From: JBFGCA01 sp041567315
GTDB lineage: Bacteria; Acidobacteriota; Thermoanaerobaculia; Multivoradales; JAHEKO01
Assembly (NCBI GenBank): GCA_041567315.1
Contig: JBFGCA010000044.1
Coordinates: 1-34,750 of the forward strand
Reading direction: 5' to 3'
Length of the DNA: 34,750 nucleotides
The translations under genes were made by a program, and so were the position numbers. Below, in pieces: positions 24,470 through 32,261 of this stretch. The notes beneath the pieces are model-generated. The model had not been told where the DNA came from. It made no database searches and saw nothing but the letters and a program-made list of their open reading frames with translations. Positions within the stretch are counted from its first letter, which is position 1. Each line of letters begins with the position of its first letter.

Positions 24470-26260
24470 ATGATCGCGGCAGGGAGCCACCGCTCTCGCG
24501 TCCCTCCGCCCTTGCCCGAGATGTCCGAGACCACGGCCTCCGTCCACGGGTCCGCGCCCTCTTCGACGACGCCTTCCCCGTCGGCGCCCGCAGCACCGGC
24601 ATCCTCCGCGGCAAACTCGGAGTCGCCCCGCTTCGAGGTCTTGGTCGAGCGCCGTCCGCCGGGGCTGCTGCGCCGGCTCCTGGCCACCTTCCGCCACTTC
24701 AACGGCATGCTGCTCGGCGGGCTCGCCGCCCACCTGCGCGAGCTCCCCCGCGAGGAGCGCCACGGGCTGCGCTACCGGCTGGCGCGGCTGGCGACGCTGC
24801 TGGCCTGGCCGCTGATCAACCGCAAGTTGGCCCGCCGGCCGCTGCCGGTGCAGCTCCGCAAGCGGCTCGAAGCGCTGGGGCCGACCTACATCAAGCTCGG
24901 CCAGATCCTCAGCCTGCGCAAGGACCTGCTGCCGCGCGAGGTCACGGACGAGCTCAAGAACCTGCTCGACCGGCTGCCCGCCCTGCCCTACCCGCGCTTC
25001 GAGGAGCTGGTGGGCCGCGAGCTGGGACGGCCGGTCGAGGAGGTCTTCTCGTGGGTCGAGCCCGAGCCGCTGGGCTCCGCCTCGATCGGGCAGATCCACC
25101 GCGCCACCACCCGCAACCACGAGGACGTGATCCTCAAGCTGGTCAAGCCCGGCATCCGCACCACCCTGTTCCGCGACGCGGTCTGGCTCAAGCTGTTCGG
25201 CAGCCTGCTGCAGCTGCTCTTCCCGCGCTACCAGCCGCGGCGGATGATCGACGAGTTCGTCACCTACACGCTGCGCGAGGTGGACCTCAGGCTCGAGGCC
25301 GACAACGCCGCAACCTTCGCCGCCAACTTCGCCGATCTGCCCGACGTGGTTTTCCCGCGCATCCACCGGCAGTACACCACCGAGAACCTGCTGGTCATGG
25401 AGTACCTCAGCGGGGCGCGGCCCGACGACCCGCAGGTGCGGGCGCTGTCGGCCGAGGACCGCGCCCGGGTGATCGATCTGGGGGCGGCGGCCATCATCCG
25501 CATGCTCTATCGCGACGGCTTCTTCCACGCCGACCTGCACCCCGGCAACCTGGTGGTGCTGCCGGGGCCGCGGGCCGGCTTCATCGACCTCGGCATGGTG
25601 GGCCGCTTCGACGACGAGCTGCGGCGCACCCTGCTCTACTACTACTACTGCCTGGTGGCCGGCGACGCCGAGAACGCCGCCCGCTATCTGGCCTCGATCG
25701 CCGACGTCGGCCCGGGAAGCGACCGCAAGGGCTTCCGCCGCGACGTCGAGGAGGTCTGCCGGCGCTGGCACCGCGACGCCAGCTTCGACAGCTTCTCGAT
25801 CGCCCAGCTGATCCTCGAGTCGGTGACCAAGGGGGCCAACTACCGGATCTATTTCCCGGTCGAGATGGTGCTGATGGTCAAGGCCATCGTCACCTTCGAG
25901 GGCGTCGGCCAGGTGCTCGAGCCGGGGTTCGACGTGGCCGCGGTGTCGCGCCCCCACGTCAACAAGATCTTTCTCGACCAGTTCAGCCCGCTGCGGCTGG
26001 CGCGCGAGGGGCTGCGCGGCGCCCCCGAGCTGATCGACGCGCTGGTCAAGGCGCCGATGCTGGTGACCGAGGGTCTGCGGGCCCTCGAGCAGGCCACCCA
26101 TCGCCCGGCCGAGAACCCGTTCACCGGCATCCGGGGCACGGTGTTCGCCGGCTTCTGCCTGGTGGCCGGCGCCATCCTGGCGGCGCTCGACGGCCCCTGG
26201 CCGCTGTGGGCGGCGCTGTTCGCGGCCGGGGTGCTGATCGCGGTGCGCCGCGGACGCTGA
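24470..26260 (+). CDS. UbiB/ABC1 (AarF) family atypical kinase
   Basis: A 596-residue membrane-associated protein kinase-like ATPase of the ABC1/ADCK/UbiB family. The family signature KxGQ (TYIKLGQILSLRKDLLP, about residue 142) is present. So are the Ala-rich nucleotide loop (GSASIGQIHRA), the EVDLRLEADNA segment, the catalytic HADLHPGN (353-360) and the metal-binding FIDLGM (Asp373). Two hydrophobic segments end the protein, as in UbiB. The first 50 residues are Ser/Ala/Pro-rich and probably disordered; ATG 24521 is an alternative start. In other bacteria UbiB supports ubiquinone or isoprenoid-lipid metabolism. No quinone gene is nearby, so the role is inferred from the family only. Confidence 0.9.
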   Translation: MIAAGSHRSRVPPPLPEMSETTASVHGSAPSSTTPSPSAPAAPASSAANSESPRFEVLVERRPPGLLRRLLATFRHFNGMLLGGLAAHLRELPREERHGLRYRLARLATLLAWPLINRKLARRPLPVQLRKRLEALGPTYIKLGQILSLRKDLLPREVTDELKNLLDRLPALPYPRFEELVGRELGRPVEEVFSWVEPEPLGSASIGQIHRATTRNHEDVILKLVKPGIRTTLFRDAVWLKLFGSLLQLLFPRYQPRRMIDEFVTYTLREVDLRLEADNAATFAANFADLPDVVFPRIHRQYTTENLLVMEYLSGARPDDPQVRALSAEDRARVIDLGAAAIIRMLYRDGFFHADLHPGNLVVLPGPRAGFIDLGMVGRFDDELRRTLLYYYYCLVAGDAENAARYLASIADVGPGSDRKGFRRDVEEVCRRWHRDASFDSFSIAQLILESVTKGANYRIYFPVEMVLMVKAIVTFEGVGQVLEPGFDVAAVSRPHVNKIFLDQFSPLRLAREGLRGAPELIDALVKAPMLVTEGLRALEQATHRPAENPFTGIRGTVFAGFCLVAGAILAALDGPWPLWAALFAAGVLIAVRRGR

Positions 26261-26289
26261 CGGCGGGGCCCCCCGGCGGCCGCTCGCTG

Positions 26290-27525
26290 CTAGCCGGAAA
26301 GACCGTCGACCAGGGCCTCGAGCCGGCCGAGGGCGGCCTCGAGGTCGCTCACCACCCCGGGACGGTCCGTCTCGCCGAGTCCGACCCCGTCCCACAGGCT
26401 GCGGTCGGGATCGGCCAGGGCCGCGGCGTCGAGCCGGATGCCGTGCCTGGCCAGCACCGGCTCGAGCTCGGCCCGGCGCGCCGCCAGCTGCCGGCGGGTC
26501 GAGCGGTAGGCGTGCTCGCACACCCGCCGCCGCGAGGAGAAGCTGAAGACGTTGGTGAAGAACATGTCGTAGTCCTCGCGGTCGGGCTCGAAGAGGACGA
26601 CGTCGGCGTCCGGGAAGGTGCGGCGGTAGCTCTCGAGTCCGGCCTGCAACCGCGAGCGGATGAGGGTGCGCAGGCTCTGCGCCAGCACCGTCGGCAGACC
26701 GCGGTCGAACAGCTTGCCGCGGCGCATGTGCCCGGTCTGGACCGCCTGGACGGTGTCGACCGGCACCAGCGGGTTGAGACACAGCAGCAGCTTGGCGCCG
26801 GCCTCGAGCGCCACCGACCCGTGCATGGTCTTGAGCAGCACGCCGTCGACGTAATGCCGGCCGCGGATCTCGACCGGCGGGTAGAGCCCGGGCAGCGCGC
26901 TCGACGCCTGGACCGCCAGCGAGATCGGGACGTCGTCGAAGCCGTCCTGGCCGAAGCGCACCGCCTCGCCGGAGTCGAGGTCGGCGGCCACCACGACCAG
27001 CCGCTTGGCGAGGCGGCGGAAGTCGTCGGTGCGGTCCTTGAGCGAATAGATGCGCTCGAGGTAGTCGCGGACCGGGCGGTTGTCGAACAGCCCCACCGGC
27101 AGCGCCCGGCCCAGCCGGGTCAGCGAGTCGAGCAACCCGCGGTCGCGCGGGTTGCGCGCGAAGCTCCACAGCGCCGCGGCCAGCAGCCGGGGGAGGGCGG
27201 CGCCGCGGCGGCGCAGCTCGCCGAAGGCCGGGCGGAAGAAGTTCTCGGAGACGAAGGGGTGCTCGCCGGGCTCGTGCTTGAGCAGCGCCCGGCACATCTG
27301 CACCGGGGTGATGTCGTTGGCCAGGTTGGCGGCGATGAAGGCGCCGGCGCTGACCCCGACGTAGACGTCAAGCTGGTTGAAGTCGACGCCCTCGAGCGCC
27401 TCGTCGAGGGCCCGCAGGGCGCCGATCTCGTACACCGCGCCGGCGGGACCGCCGCCGGCGAGGGCGAGACCGACCCGGGGGCCGGTCTCGCCCCGCTTCC
27501 GTGTCTTCTCAGCCGGTTGCGTCAC
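26290..27525 (-). CDS. Patatin-like phospholipase
   Basis: A 411-residue patatin/RssA-type serine hydrolase. The oxyanion motif GGGPAG (24-29), nucleophile elbow GVSAG (Ser59, 57-61) and dyad Asp in VDG (Asp227) are all present. The C-terminal region (about 250-411) is helical and extends beyond the catalytic core. The start is GTG 27525, 10 nt after the phasin stop, so it is probably the third gene of the phaR/phasin operon. Family members hydrolyse lipid acyl esters. Linkage to a phasin suggests it may act on granule lipids or polyester, but that is inference. No signal peptide is seen, so it is cytoplasmic. Confidence 0.88.
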   Translation of the reverse strand: MTQPAEKTRKRGETGPRVGLALAGGGPAGAVYEIGALRALDEALEGVDFNQLDVYVGVSAGAFIAANLANDITPVQMCRALLKHEPGEHPFVSENFFRPAFGELRRRGAALPRLLAAALWSFARNPRDRGLLDSLTRLGRALPVGLFDNRPVRDYLERIYSLKDRTDDFRRLAKRLVVVAADLDSGEAVRFGQDGFDDVPISLAVQASSALPGLYPPVEIRGRHYVDGVLLKTMHGSVALEAGAKLLLCLNPLVPVDTVQAVQTGHMRRGKLFDRGLPTVLAQSLRTLIRSRLQAGLESYRRTFPDADVVLFEPDREDYDMFFTNVFSFSSRRRVCEHAYRSTRRQLAARRAELEPVLARHGIRLDAAALADPDRSLWDGVGLGETDRPGVVSDLEAALGRLEALVDGLSG

Positions 27526-27535
27526 CGGCCGCCCT

Positions 27536-27970
27536 TCAGGCCGTCTTCCGGGCTCTGGCGGCAGACTTGGCGGCGGGCTTGGGTGCCGCCTTGGCGGCCC
27601 CCTTGGCGGGACGGAGCTGGTCGACCTTGGCGGTCAGCTCCTCGACCCGCTTGGTGAGCTTGCCGATCTCGTCGCGGGTCGGCACGCCGAGCCGCTGGAG
27701 GGTCTTCGAGACGCGATCCTCGAACGAGTCGCCGAGCTTCTCGAAGCTCTCGGCCGCGTCCTCCATCACGCCCTCGACCCTGCCCTTGACCTTCTCGATG
27801 TTCTTGCGGCCGCGGGACTCGAAGGCCTCGCCGCGCTCGATCAGGCTGCTGAACACCTTGGTGCCCTCCTCCTCGGCCGCCGCCAGGGCGCCGAGACCTG
27901 CGAGCCAGATCTTGTGGGCCGATTCGCGAAGCTCTCGCGGGAAGTTCTTGTCGGCTTTCTTCTTGCTCAT
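27536..27970 (-). CDS. Phasin-family granule-associated protein
   Basis: A 144-residue protein of the poly(hydroxyalkanoate) granule-associated/phasin type. The amphipathic helical body (KNFPRELRESAHKIWLAGLGALAAAEEEGTKVFSSLIERG) is followed by a helical segment with a leucine-heptad coiled coil (RDEIGKLTKRVEELTAKVDQL) and an Ala/Lys/Pro-rich tail like that of PhaF. It should coat polyester granules and control their size. The ATG at 27970 is set by AAGGAGAG 8 nt upstream; the longer upstream frame is not used. It lies 70 nt downstream of phaR and 10 nt upstream of the patatin gene. No PHA synthase is in the window. Confidence 0.85.
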   Translation of the reverse strand: MSKKKADKNFPRELRESAHKIWLAGLGALAAAEEEGTKVFSSLIERGEAFESRGRKNIEKVKGRVEGVMEDAAESFEKLGDSFEDRVSKTLQRLGVPTRDEIGKLTKRVEELTAKVDQLRPAKGAAKAAPKPAAKSAARARKTA

Positions 27971-27991
27971 TGCACACTCTCCTTTCGGCTG

Positions 27992-28012
27992 CCGCCGCTC
28001 GCTGGGCGGCGG
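27992..28012 (-). other. Hairpin between phaR and the phasin gene
   Basis: CCGCCGC and GCGGCGG pair across a 7-nt loop in the 70-nt phaR-phasin gap, about 15 nt upstream of the phasin Shine-Dalgarno. No T-run follows. It could stabilise or process the operon mRNA so that phasin outnumbers PhaR. Confidence 0.35.
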
Positions 28013-28040
28013 TCGAGTTGTTGCTGTCGGAAAAAGGCGG

Positions 28041-28505
28041 TTATCCGGTGGAGCGCGAACGGCGCTTGCCACCGGTCTTCTTCGGGTCGGTCAGACCGCT
28101 GCGCTCGAGGTCGCCGAGCGACTCCTCCAGCTCCTCGAGCCGCGACCGCAGCCGGGTCATCTCCTCGCGCGCCTGGCGCACCGGGGCCAGCCGGTCGATC
28201 GAGGCCTTGACCACCCGGTCGACGCTCTGCTGGACGTGCTCCACGCCGCTGGTGAGCGCCCGCTCGCCGAACCGGATGAGATCGCGGAGCGCCTCGGCCG
28301 GGACGTTGGAGCGCCCGTTGCGGCCCTCCTCCAGGATCACCTGGGCCAGGGTCTGGGCGGTGACGTCCTCGGAGCTGACGTTGTCCACCACCTGCACCTC
28401 CTGGCCGTTGCGGACCCAGGAGGCGATCTCGTCCAAGGAGACGTAGCGGCTCTCCTCGGTGTCGTAGAGCTTGCGGCTTTCGTACCGTTTGACGAGGCGG
28501 ATCAT
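28041..28505 (-). CDS. phaR: PhaR-type polyhydroxyalkanoate regulator
   Basis: A 154-residue regulator. The N-terminal 60 residues match the PHB/PHA accumulation regulator DNA-binding domain (IRLVKRYESRKLYDTEESRYV, SLDEIASWVRNGQ, TAQTLAQVILEE). A helical middle (EHVQQSVDRVVKASIDRL) and coiled-coil end (EEMTRLRSRLEELEESLGDLE) follow. In proteobacteria PhaR represses phasin genes and its own gene and is released by binding polyester granules. The phasin gene directly downstream supports that role. The promoter carries three CCGC-N3-GCGG palindromes, consistent with autorepression. The start is ATG 28505 with a purine-rich AAGAGGAACGAAGACC leader. Confidence 0.9.
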   Translation of the reverse strand: MIRLVKRYESRKLYDTEESRYVSLDEIASWVRNGQEVQVVDNVSSEDVTAQTLAQVILEEGRNGRSNVPAEALRDLIRFGERALTSGVEHVQQSVDRVVKASIDRLAPVRQAREEMTRLRSRLEELEESLGDLERSGLTDPKKTGGKRRSRSTG

Positions 28506-28546
28506 GGTCTTCGTTCCTCTTGCCTGGCCGTCCCTGGATGGGTTGT

Positions 28547-28563
28547 ATGCCGCTCTGCGGCAT
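28547..28563. promoter_or_regulatory. Candidate PhaR operator, copy 1
   Basis: ATGCCGC-TCT-GCGGCAT is a perfect 7-3-7 palindrome just downstream of the predicted phaR transcription start. It is the most symmetric of three related sites. Confidence 0.6.
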
Positions 28564-28576
28564 CGTCGGCAAACTC

Positions 28577-28605
28577 TTTATACCGCACTGCGGCATTCGT
28601 GTCAA
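28577..28605 (-). promoter_or_regulatory. phaR promoter
   Basis: Reading leftward, TTGACA (28605-28600) and TATAAA (28582-28577) are separated by exactly 17 nt, a near-consensus sigma-70 promoter and the best one in the window. The second palindrome fills the spacer. Confidence 0.8.
28581..28595. promoter_or_regulatory. Candidate PhaR operator, copy 2
   Basis: CCGC-ACT-GCGG with flanking GCA on one side lies inside the promoter spacer. Its centre (28588) is 33 bp from copy 1 and 31 bp from copy 3, so all three sit on about the same helix face. Confidence 0.6.
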
Positions 28606-28611
28606 GCTTTT

Positions 28612-28627
28612 TTCCGCACTGCGGCAA
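28612..28627. promoter_or_regulatory. Candidate PhaR operator, copy 3
   Basis: CCGC-ACT-GCGG (28614-28624) lies just upstream of the phaR -35 element. It repeats the core and trailing GCA of copies 1 and 2. It also overlaps the region downstream of the ArsA-like gene hairpin. Confidence 0.6.
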
Positions 28628-28631
28628 AGTC

Positions 28632-28655
28632 CCCGGCGGTGAAGACGCCGCCGGG
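28632..28655 (-). terminator. Hairpin after the ArsA-like operon
   Basis: CCCGGCGG and CCGCCGGG form a perfect 8-bp stem with an 8-nt loop starting 1 nt after the ArsA-like stop codon. The following bases in leftward RNA are GACTTTG, a short T-run at best. It likely helps separate the ArsA-like pair from phaR. Confidence 0.5.
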
Positions 28656-28656
28656 C

Positions 28657-29742
28657 TCAGGAGGGGCCGCCGCCGGCCGCCAGCCGCTGCTCGAAGGAGC
28701 GGCCCAGGGCCTCCAGGGCGGCGAGGTCGGCGGGCTCGTCGGGCAGCAGCGGCAGCGCCACCAGCGGCGGCCCGCCGGCCAGCAGCGACCCGAGCTGGTC
28801 GAGGCCGCGGGCGTCCCGCGCGCCCAGCCAGCCGAGCAGCCGGCGCCCGTCCCGCGGGGCGGCAGCGCCCCCCTCCGGCCCGGCACCCACCCCCGGTGGC
28901 CGCGGATGGACGCGGTTGACCACCACCGGCCCCAGCCCGAACCCGGCCTCGCGAAGCCGCCGGGCGAAGAACAGGGTGTCGGGGATGCGCTCCTCGCCGG
29001 GTCCGGCGACCAGCACGAAAAGCGTTCGCGCCGAGCGCAGCAGAGCCTCGACCTTCCCCGCCCGCCGGCGGAAGCCCTCGTAGAGCGGCGCGAAGGCCTG
29101 GAAGAACTCGGCCATGTCGCGCAGCAGGTCGAGACCCACGGTCTCGTCCAGCAGCCGCTCGACCCGGCGGCCGAGGGCCCCCAGCCGCGCCGTCGGCCGC
29201 AGTCGCCCGCGCTCGTCGAACCAGGGCTTGAGCGCGATCCGCAGGGCGCCGCTTTCGAGGAAGCCGACGATCCGCGCCGGCGCTTGCAGGAAGTCGAGCG
29301 CCTGCCGGGTCGGCGGCGTGTCGAGGACCACCTGCTCGTAGCGCCCCGACTCCTCCACCTCGAACAGCCGCTCGACCGCCATGTACTCGAGGATCCCGGC
29401 CAGGCTGCCGGCCAGGTGGCGGTAGTAGCGGTTCTCCAGGATGCGGCGGCGGGCGGCCTCGTCGGGGGCGTAGCGCTCGACCAGCCGGTCGAAGGTGCGG
29501 CGGGCGTCGAGCAGGCTGGCGTCGAGCCGGCCGGGGGTGCCGGCCGCCACCTCGACCTCCCGCTCGCCTGCCGCCTCGCCCACTCCGAGGGCGTCCTTGA
29601 GCCGCCGCGAGGGGTCGAAGGTCATGACCAGTGTCCGGCGCCCGGCCCGCGCGCTCCGCAGCCCGAGGGCGGCGGCCAGGGTGGTCTTGCCCACCCCGCC
29701 GGAGCCCACGACGACGACCAGCGGCGACGGCCGCCAGCTCAC
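28657..29742 (-). CDS. ArsA/Get3-like ATPase without signature lysine
   Basis: A 361-residue cytoplasmic P-loop ATPase of the ArsA/Get3 (anion-pump/tail-anchored insertion) family. The P-loop is GSGGVGKTT (about residues 13-21), followed by LVMTFDPSRRLKDALG, and later QVVLDTPPTRQALDFL and LFVLVAGPGEERIPDT. Most family members have GKGGVGK, whose first lysine reaches across the dimer to the partner's nucleotide; here it is Ser. The start is GTG 29742, overlapping the upstream ArsA-like stop by 4 nt, so the two are translationally coupled and may form a heterodimer. No arsenic gene is present, and the client is unknown. Confidence 0.85.
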   Translation of the reverse strand: MSWRPSPLVVVVGSGGVGKTTLAAALGLRSARAGRRTLVMTFDPSRRLKDALGVGEAAGEREVEVAAGTPGRLDASLLDARRTFDRLVERYAPDEAARRRILENRYYRHLAGSLAGILEYMAVERLFEVEESGRYEQVVLDTPPTRQALDFLQAPARIVGFLESGALRIALKPWFDERGRLRPTARLGALGRRVERLLDETVGLDLLRDMAEFFQAFAPLYEGFRRRAGKVEALLRSARTLFVLVAGPGEERIPDTLFFARRLREAGFGLGPVVVNRVHPRPPGVGAGPEGGAAAPRDGRRLLGWLGARDARGLDQLGSLLAGGPPLVALPLLPDEPADLAALEALGRSFEQRLAAGGGPS

Positions 29743-30833
29743 GACGGCCCCTGGTTTCCGGCGGGAGGCCGGCGCGCCGCCGGTCGGCCCCTGCCGGGCG
29801 GCCGGCCGCCGGCCTGCCCATCAACGGACTCACCGCTATCGGGCCGCCGATCGCCGGAACGCCGGGCGCCGGGCCGCCGGCCCTCCGGCCGGCGCACTCC
29901 GGGCCGATCCTCCTGCAGCTGGGCACCCAGGTCGATGGCCAGGGCTGCGACCAGCGACGGACCGCGCCCCAGCGCATAGAGCGGCAGCTCGACCCGCGGG
30001 CCGGGCCACGCAGCCGCCAGCCGCTCCAGCTCGCGCTCGTTGAGGCGCCGGCGGCGGCGCCACAGCTCGAGCAGGGGATCGTCGCCGGGCTCGCCGGAAG
30101 AAGCCGCATTCGGCCCCTCGCTGAAGACCGCGCCCAGCGCCGGGTAGAGCCCGTTGACCGCCATCAGGTCGGGCCCGCGGCCCAGCTCGCGGCCCAGCCG
30201 CTCCGCCAGCTCCAGGCCTTCGGTTACCGGCATCTCCTCGGCCGCGGTGACCACCACCACCCCGCAGCGGTCGGGGTCGCGGACCAGCCGGGCCACCTGG
30301 CTGCTGAGCGCCGCCACCGGCCCCCGCCGGATCGCCTCCGACACCAGCAGCGGGGCCACCATCAAGGCCACGCCGTGACCGGTGGCCGGGGCGTCCATCA
30401 CCACCAGGTCGACGGCCGGTGCGCCCGGCACCTTGCCCTCGACGACCTGCAGGGCGTGGCCCAGGACGGCCATCTCGTGGAGCCCCGGCGCCCCGGCGGT
30501 GAAGTGGTGATAGACCGGGCTGTCGAGCACCCGCTGGGCGACGGCGGCGATCCGCACCCGCTCGCGGACCAGACGGTCGAGCACGGTGCCGGGCTGCAGG
30601 TTCTGGAGCCACAGCTCCGGACCCGCCGAGAGAATCTCGCCACCCGACGGGTGGGTCGCAAAGAGCTGGTGGATGCTCTCGCGGGGGTCGACCTCGAGCA
30701 CCAGCACCCGGCGGCCAGCCTCGGCCAGCAGCTTCCCCAGGGCGGCGGCCACCGTGCTCTTGCCCACCCCCCCCTTGCCGGTGACCACCAGCAGCCGGCG
30801 CCGGCCGCGCGACTCGAGGAAGGGCGGGCGCAT
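29739..30833 (-). CDS. ArsA/Get3-like ATPase with canonical P-loop
   Basis: A 364-residue ATPase of the same family with a full deviant Walker A, GKGGVGKST (about residues 19-27), then VLVLEVDPRESIHQLF and VDLVVMDAPATGHGVALM. The C-terminal 50 residues form an Arg/Pro/Gly-rich tail (RRPEGRRPGARRSGDRRP) unlike the globular part and probably disordered. The ATG at 30833 is chosen because the family core begins there; upstream sequence is not conserved in type. TATAGT lies about 15 nt before it, so the message could have a very short leader. It is first in a two-gene operon, divergent from thiO. Confidence 0.83.
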   Translation of the reverse strand: MRPPFLESRGRRRLLVVTGKGGVGKSTVAAALGKLLAEAGRRVLVLEVDPRESIHQLFATHPSGGEILSAGPELWLQNLQPGTVLDRLVRERVRIAAVAQRVLDSPVYHHFTAGAPGLHEMAVLGHALQVVEGKVPGAPAVDLVVMDAPATGHGVALMVAPLLVSEAIRRGPVAALSSQVARLVRDPDRCGVVVVTAAEEMPVTEGLELAERLGRELGRGPDLMAVNGLYPALGAVFSEGPNAASSGEPGDDPLLELWRRRRRLNERELERLAAAWPGPRVELPLYALGRGPSLVAALAIDLGAQLQEDRPGVRRPEGRRPGARRSGDRRPDSGESVDGQAGGRPPGRGRPAARRPPAGNQGPS

Positions 30834-31042
30834 GGGCCGGGTCGCGACTATACCGGAGGTCGGGCGGCCACCGATCGAATCTGCAGGGCTGGTGGCAGGC
30901 GCCGACCGGGGCGGGGCACGCCTGGGTACGCAGCGGGCCTGGCAGAACTTCACGGGGGAGAACGGGGAGCTCTCCGCTGGCAAGTTGCTTTCTTGGTGGC
31001 CACGGCGTTGCGCCGCCGGGCGGTGGGGAGTAGCCTGAGGGG

Positions 31043-32191
31043 GTGCCCGGGCGGCCCGACGTGCTGGTGATTGGGGGCGGGGTCATCGGCCTGGCGTCGG
31101 CCTGCGAGCTGGCGGCGGCGGGAATCCAGGTGACGTTGGTGGAGCAGGGGGTGGCGGGCGGCGGCGCCTCGGCGGTGGCGGCCGGGATGCTGGCGCCGCT
31201 CGACCAGCCCCGGCGGTCGGGGCCGTTCTTCGAGGCCTGCCGGCGGTCGCGCGATCTGTGGCCGGAGTGGCTCGAACGGCTGTCGGCGGAGGGGGGCCGG
31301 CAGGTCGAGTACGACGCCGGCGGCACGTTGGAGGTGGCCTTCGACCGCCACCGCGAGGAGTCCTTCGAGGAGCTGGCGGCGGCGGCCCGCACCGCCGGCG
31401 AGCCTTGCGAGGAGATCGGTCTCGCGGAGCTGTATCGCCTCGTTCCCGACCTGGCGACCGGCGCGCGCCGCGCCCTTCTGCTGACCGGTGACCAGCGGGT
31501 GCACGCCGGCCAGGCGCTGGCCGCCCTGCTGGCGACCGCCCACCGGCGCGGGGTGGTGATCGAGGAGCAGCGCCAGGTGCGGACGGTGCGCCGGCTGAAC
31601 GGCGCGGTCGAGATCGAAGGCGACGGCTGGCACCGGCAGGCGGCGCTGCTGGTGCTCGCCGCGGGCGCCTGGAGCGGCCGGCTGCCCGCCCTGCCGCAGC
31701 TCTCGGTGCGCCCGGTGCGCGGCCAGGTGCTGCGGCTCGAGGGCGTCAGGTGGCCCTGGAACGGGGTGGTGCGGATCGCCGGCGCCGAGTACGCCGTGCG
31801 CCGCGGCCACGGCGGGCTGGTGGTGGGCTCGACCCTCGAGGAGGCGGGCTTCGCGGAGGAGACCACCAGCGAAGGGCGGGCACGGCTGCAGGCCGCGGTC
31901 CGGCGGTGGTTCCCGACCCTCGACCGCCATCCGGTGGCCGCCCACCGGGCCGGTCTGCGCCCCGGCACGCCGGACGACCTGCCGCTTCTCGGACGGCTCC
32001 CGGACTGGCCGGTGATCGTCGCCACCGGCCACTACCGGCACGGACTGCTGCTGGCACCGTGGACCGCCGAGCTGGTGCGGCGGCTGGCGGTGGACCCCGC
32101 CGTAGCGGCGCCCGACGCCGCCTTTTCGCCGACCCGGTTCGCGGCGCTCGCCGGCTCACGCGGCGGGCCCGGGCGTCCACCGGACGGGTGA
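31043..32191 (+). CDS. thiO: Glycine oxidase ThiO-like FAD enzyme
   Basis: A 382-residue FAD-dependent oxidase of the DAO/ThiO family. It starts at GTG 31043 with the dinucleotide-binding GGGVIG (11-16) and LVEQ at the end of the second strand. ASAVAAGMLAP is the typical ThiO segment, and RPVRGQVLRL, GLVVGSTLEEAGF and ATGHYRHGLLLAPWTAE at the C-terminal FAD site fit as well. ThiO oxidises glycine to iminoglyoxylate for the thiazole part of thiamine in aerobes. No other thiamine gene is in the window, so a related amino-acid oxidase is possible. GAGGGG lies close before the start. Confidence 0.82.
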   Translation: MPGRPDVLVIGGGVIGLASACELAAAGIQVTLVEQGVAGGGASAVAAGMLAPLDQPRRSGPFFEACRRSRDLWPEWLERLSAEGGRQVEYDAGGTLEVAFDRHREESFEELAAAARTAGEPCEEIGLAELYRLVPDLATGARRALLLTGDQRVHAGQALAALLATAHRRGVVIEEQRQVRTVRRLNGAVEIEGDGWHRQAALLVLAAGAWSGRLPALPQLSVRPVRGQVLRLEGVRWPWNGVVRIAGAEYAVRRGHGGLVVGSTLEEAGFAEETTSEGRARLQAAVRRWFPTLDRHPVAAHRAGLRPGTPDDLPLLGRLPDWPVIVATGHYRHGLLLAPWTAELVRRLAVDPAVAAPDAAFSPTRFAALAGSRGGPGRPPDG

Positions 32192-32199
32192 GCACCCGT
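32184..32199. other. Hairpin over the thiO stop codon
   Basis: ACGGGTG-AG-CACCCGT is a perfect 7-bp inverted repeat covering the thiO stop (32189-32191). It overlaps the position expected for the -35 of the ferredoxin promoter. It could be a terminator without T-run or an operator. Confidence 0.35.
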
Positions 32200-32211
32200 T
32201 CGGGGAGCGCC

Positions 32212-32217
32212 TATAAT
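32212..32217 (+). promoter_or_regulatory. Consensus -10 of the ferredoxin gene
   Basis: TATAAT lies 45 nt upstream of the ferredoxin ATG. The matching -35 at 17-nt spacing is TGAGCA, a weak match. The leader then has GGAGGG 8 nt before the start. Confidence 0.55.
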
Positions 32218-32261
32218 CCGCTCCAACCTGGCGCCGCATCCGATCCGGAGGGCGAATCGCG

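Noticed and set aside
24107..27657. Very long open frames (over 1000 codons) on both strands across purA, the UbiB-like gene and the patatin gene
   Set aside because: They are antisense or shifted shadows of well-identified genes. GC-rich codon use removes stops, and their translations are low-complexity Arg/Ala/Gly/Pro-rich with no recognisable domain.
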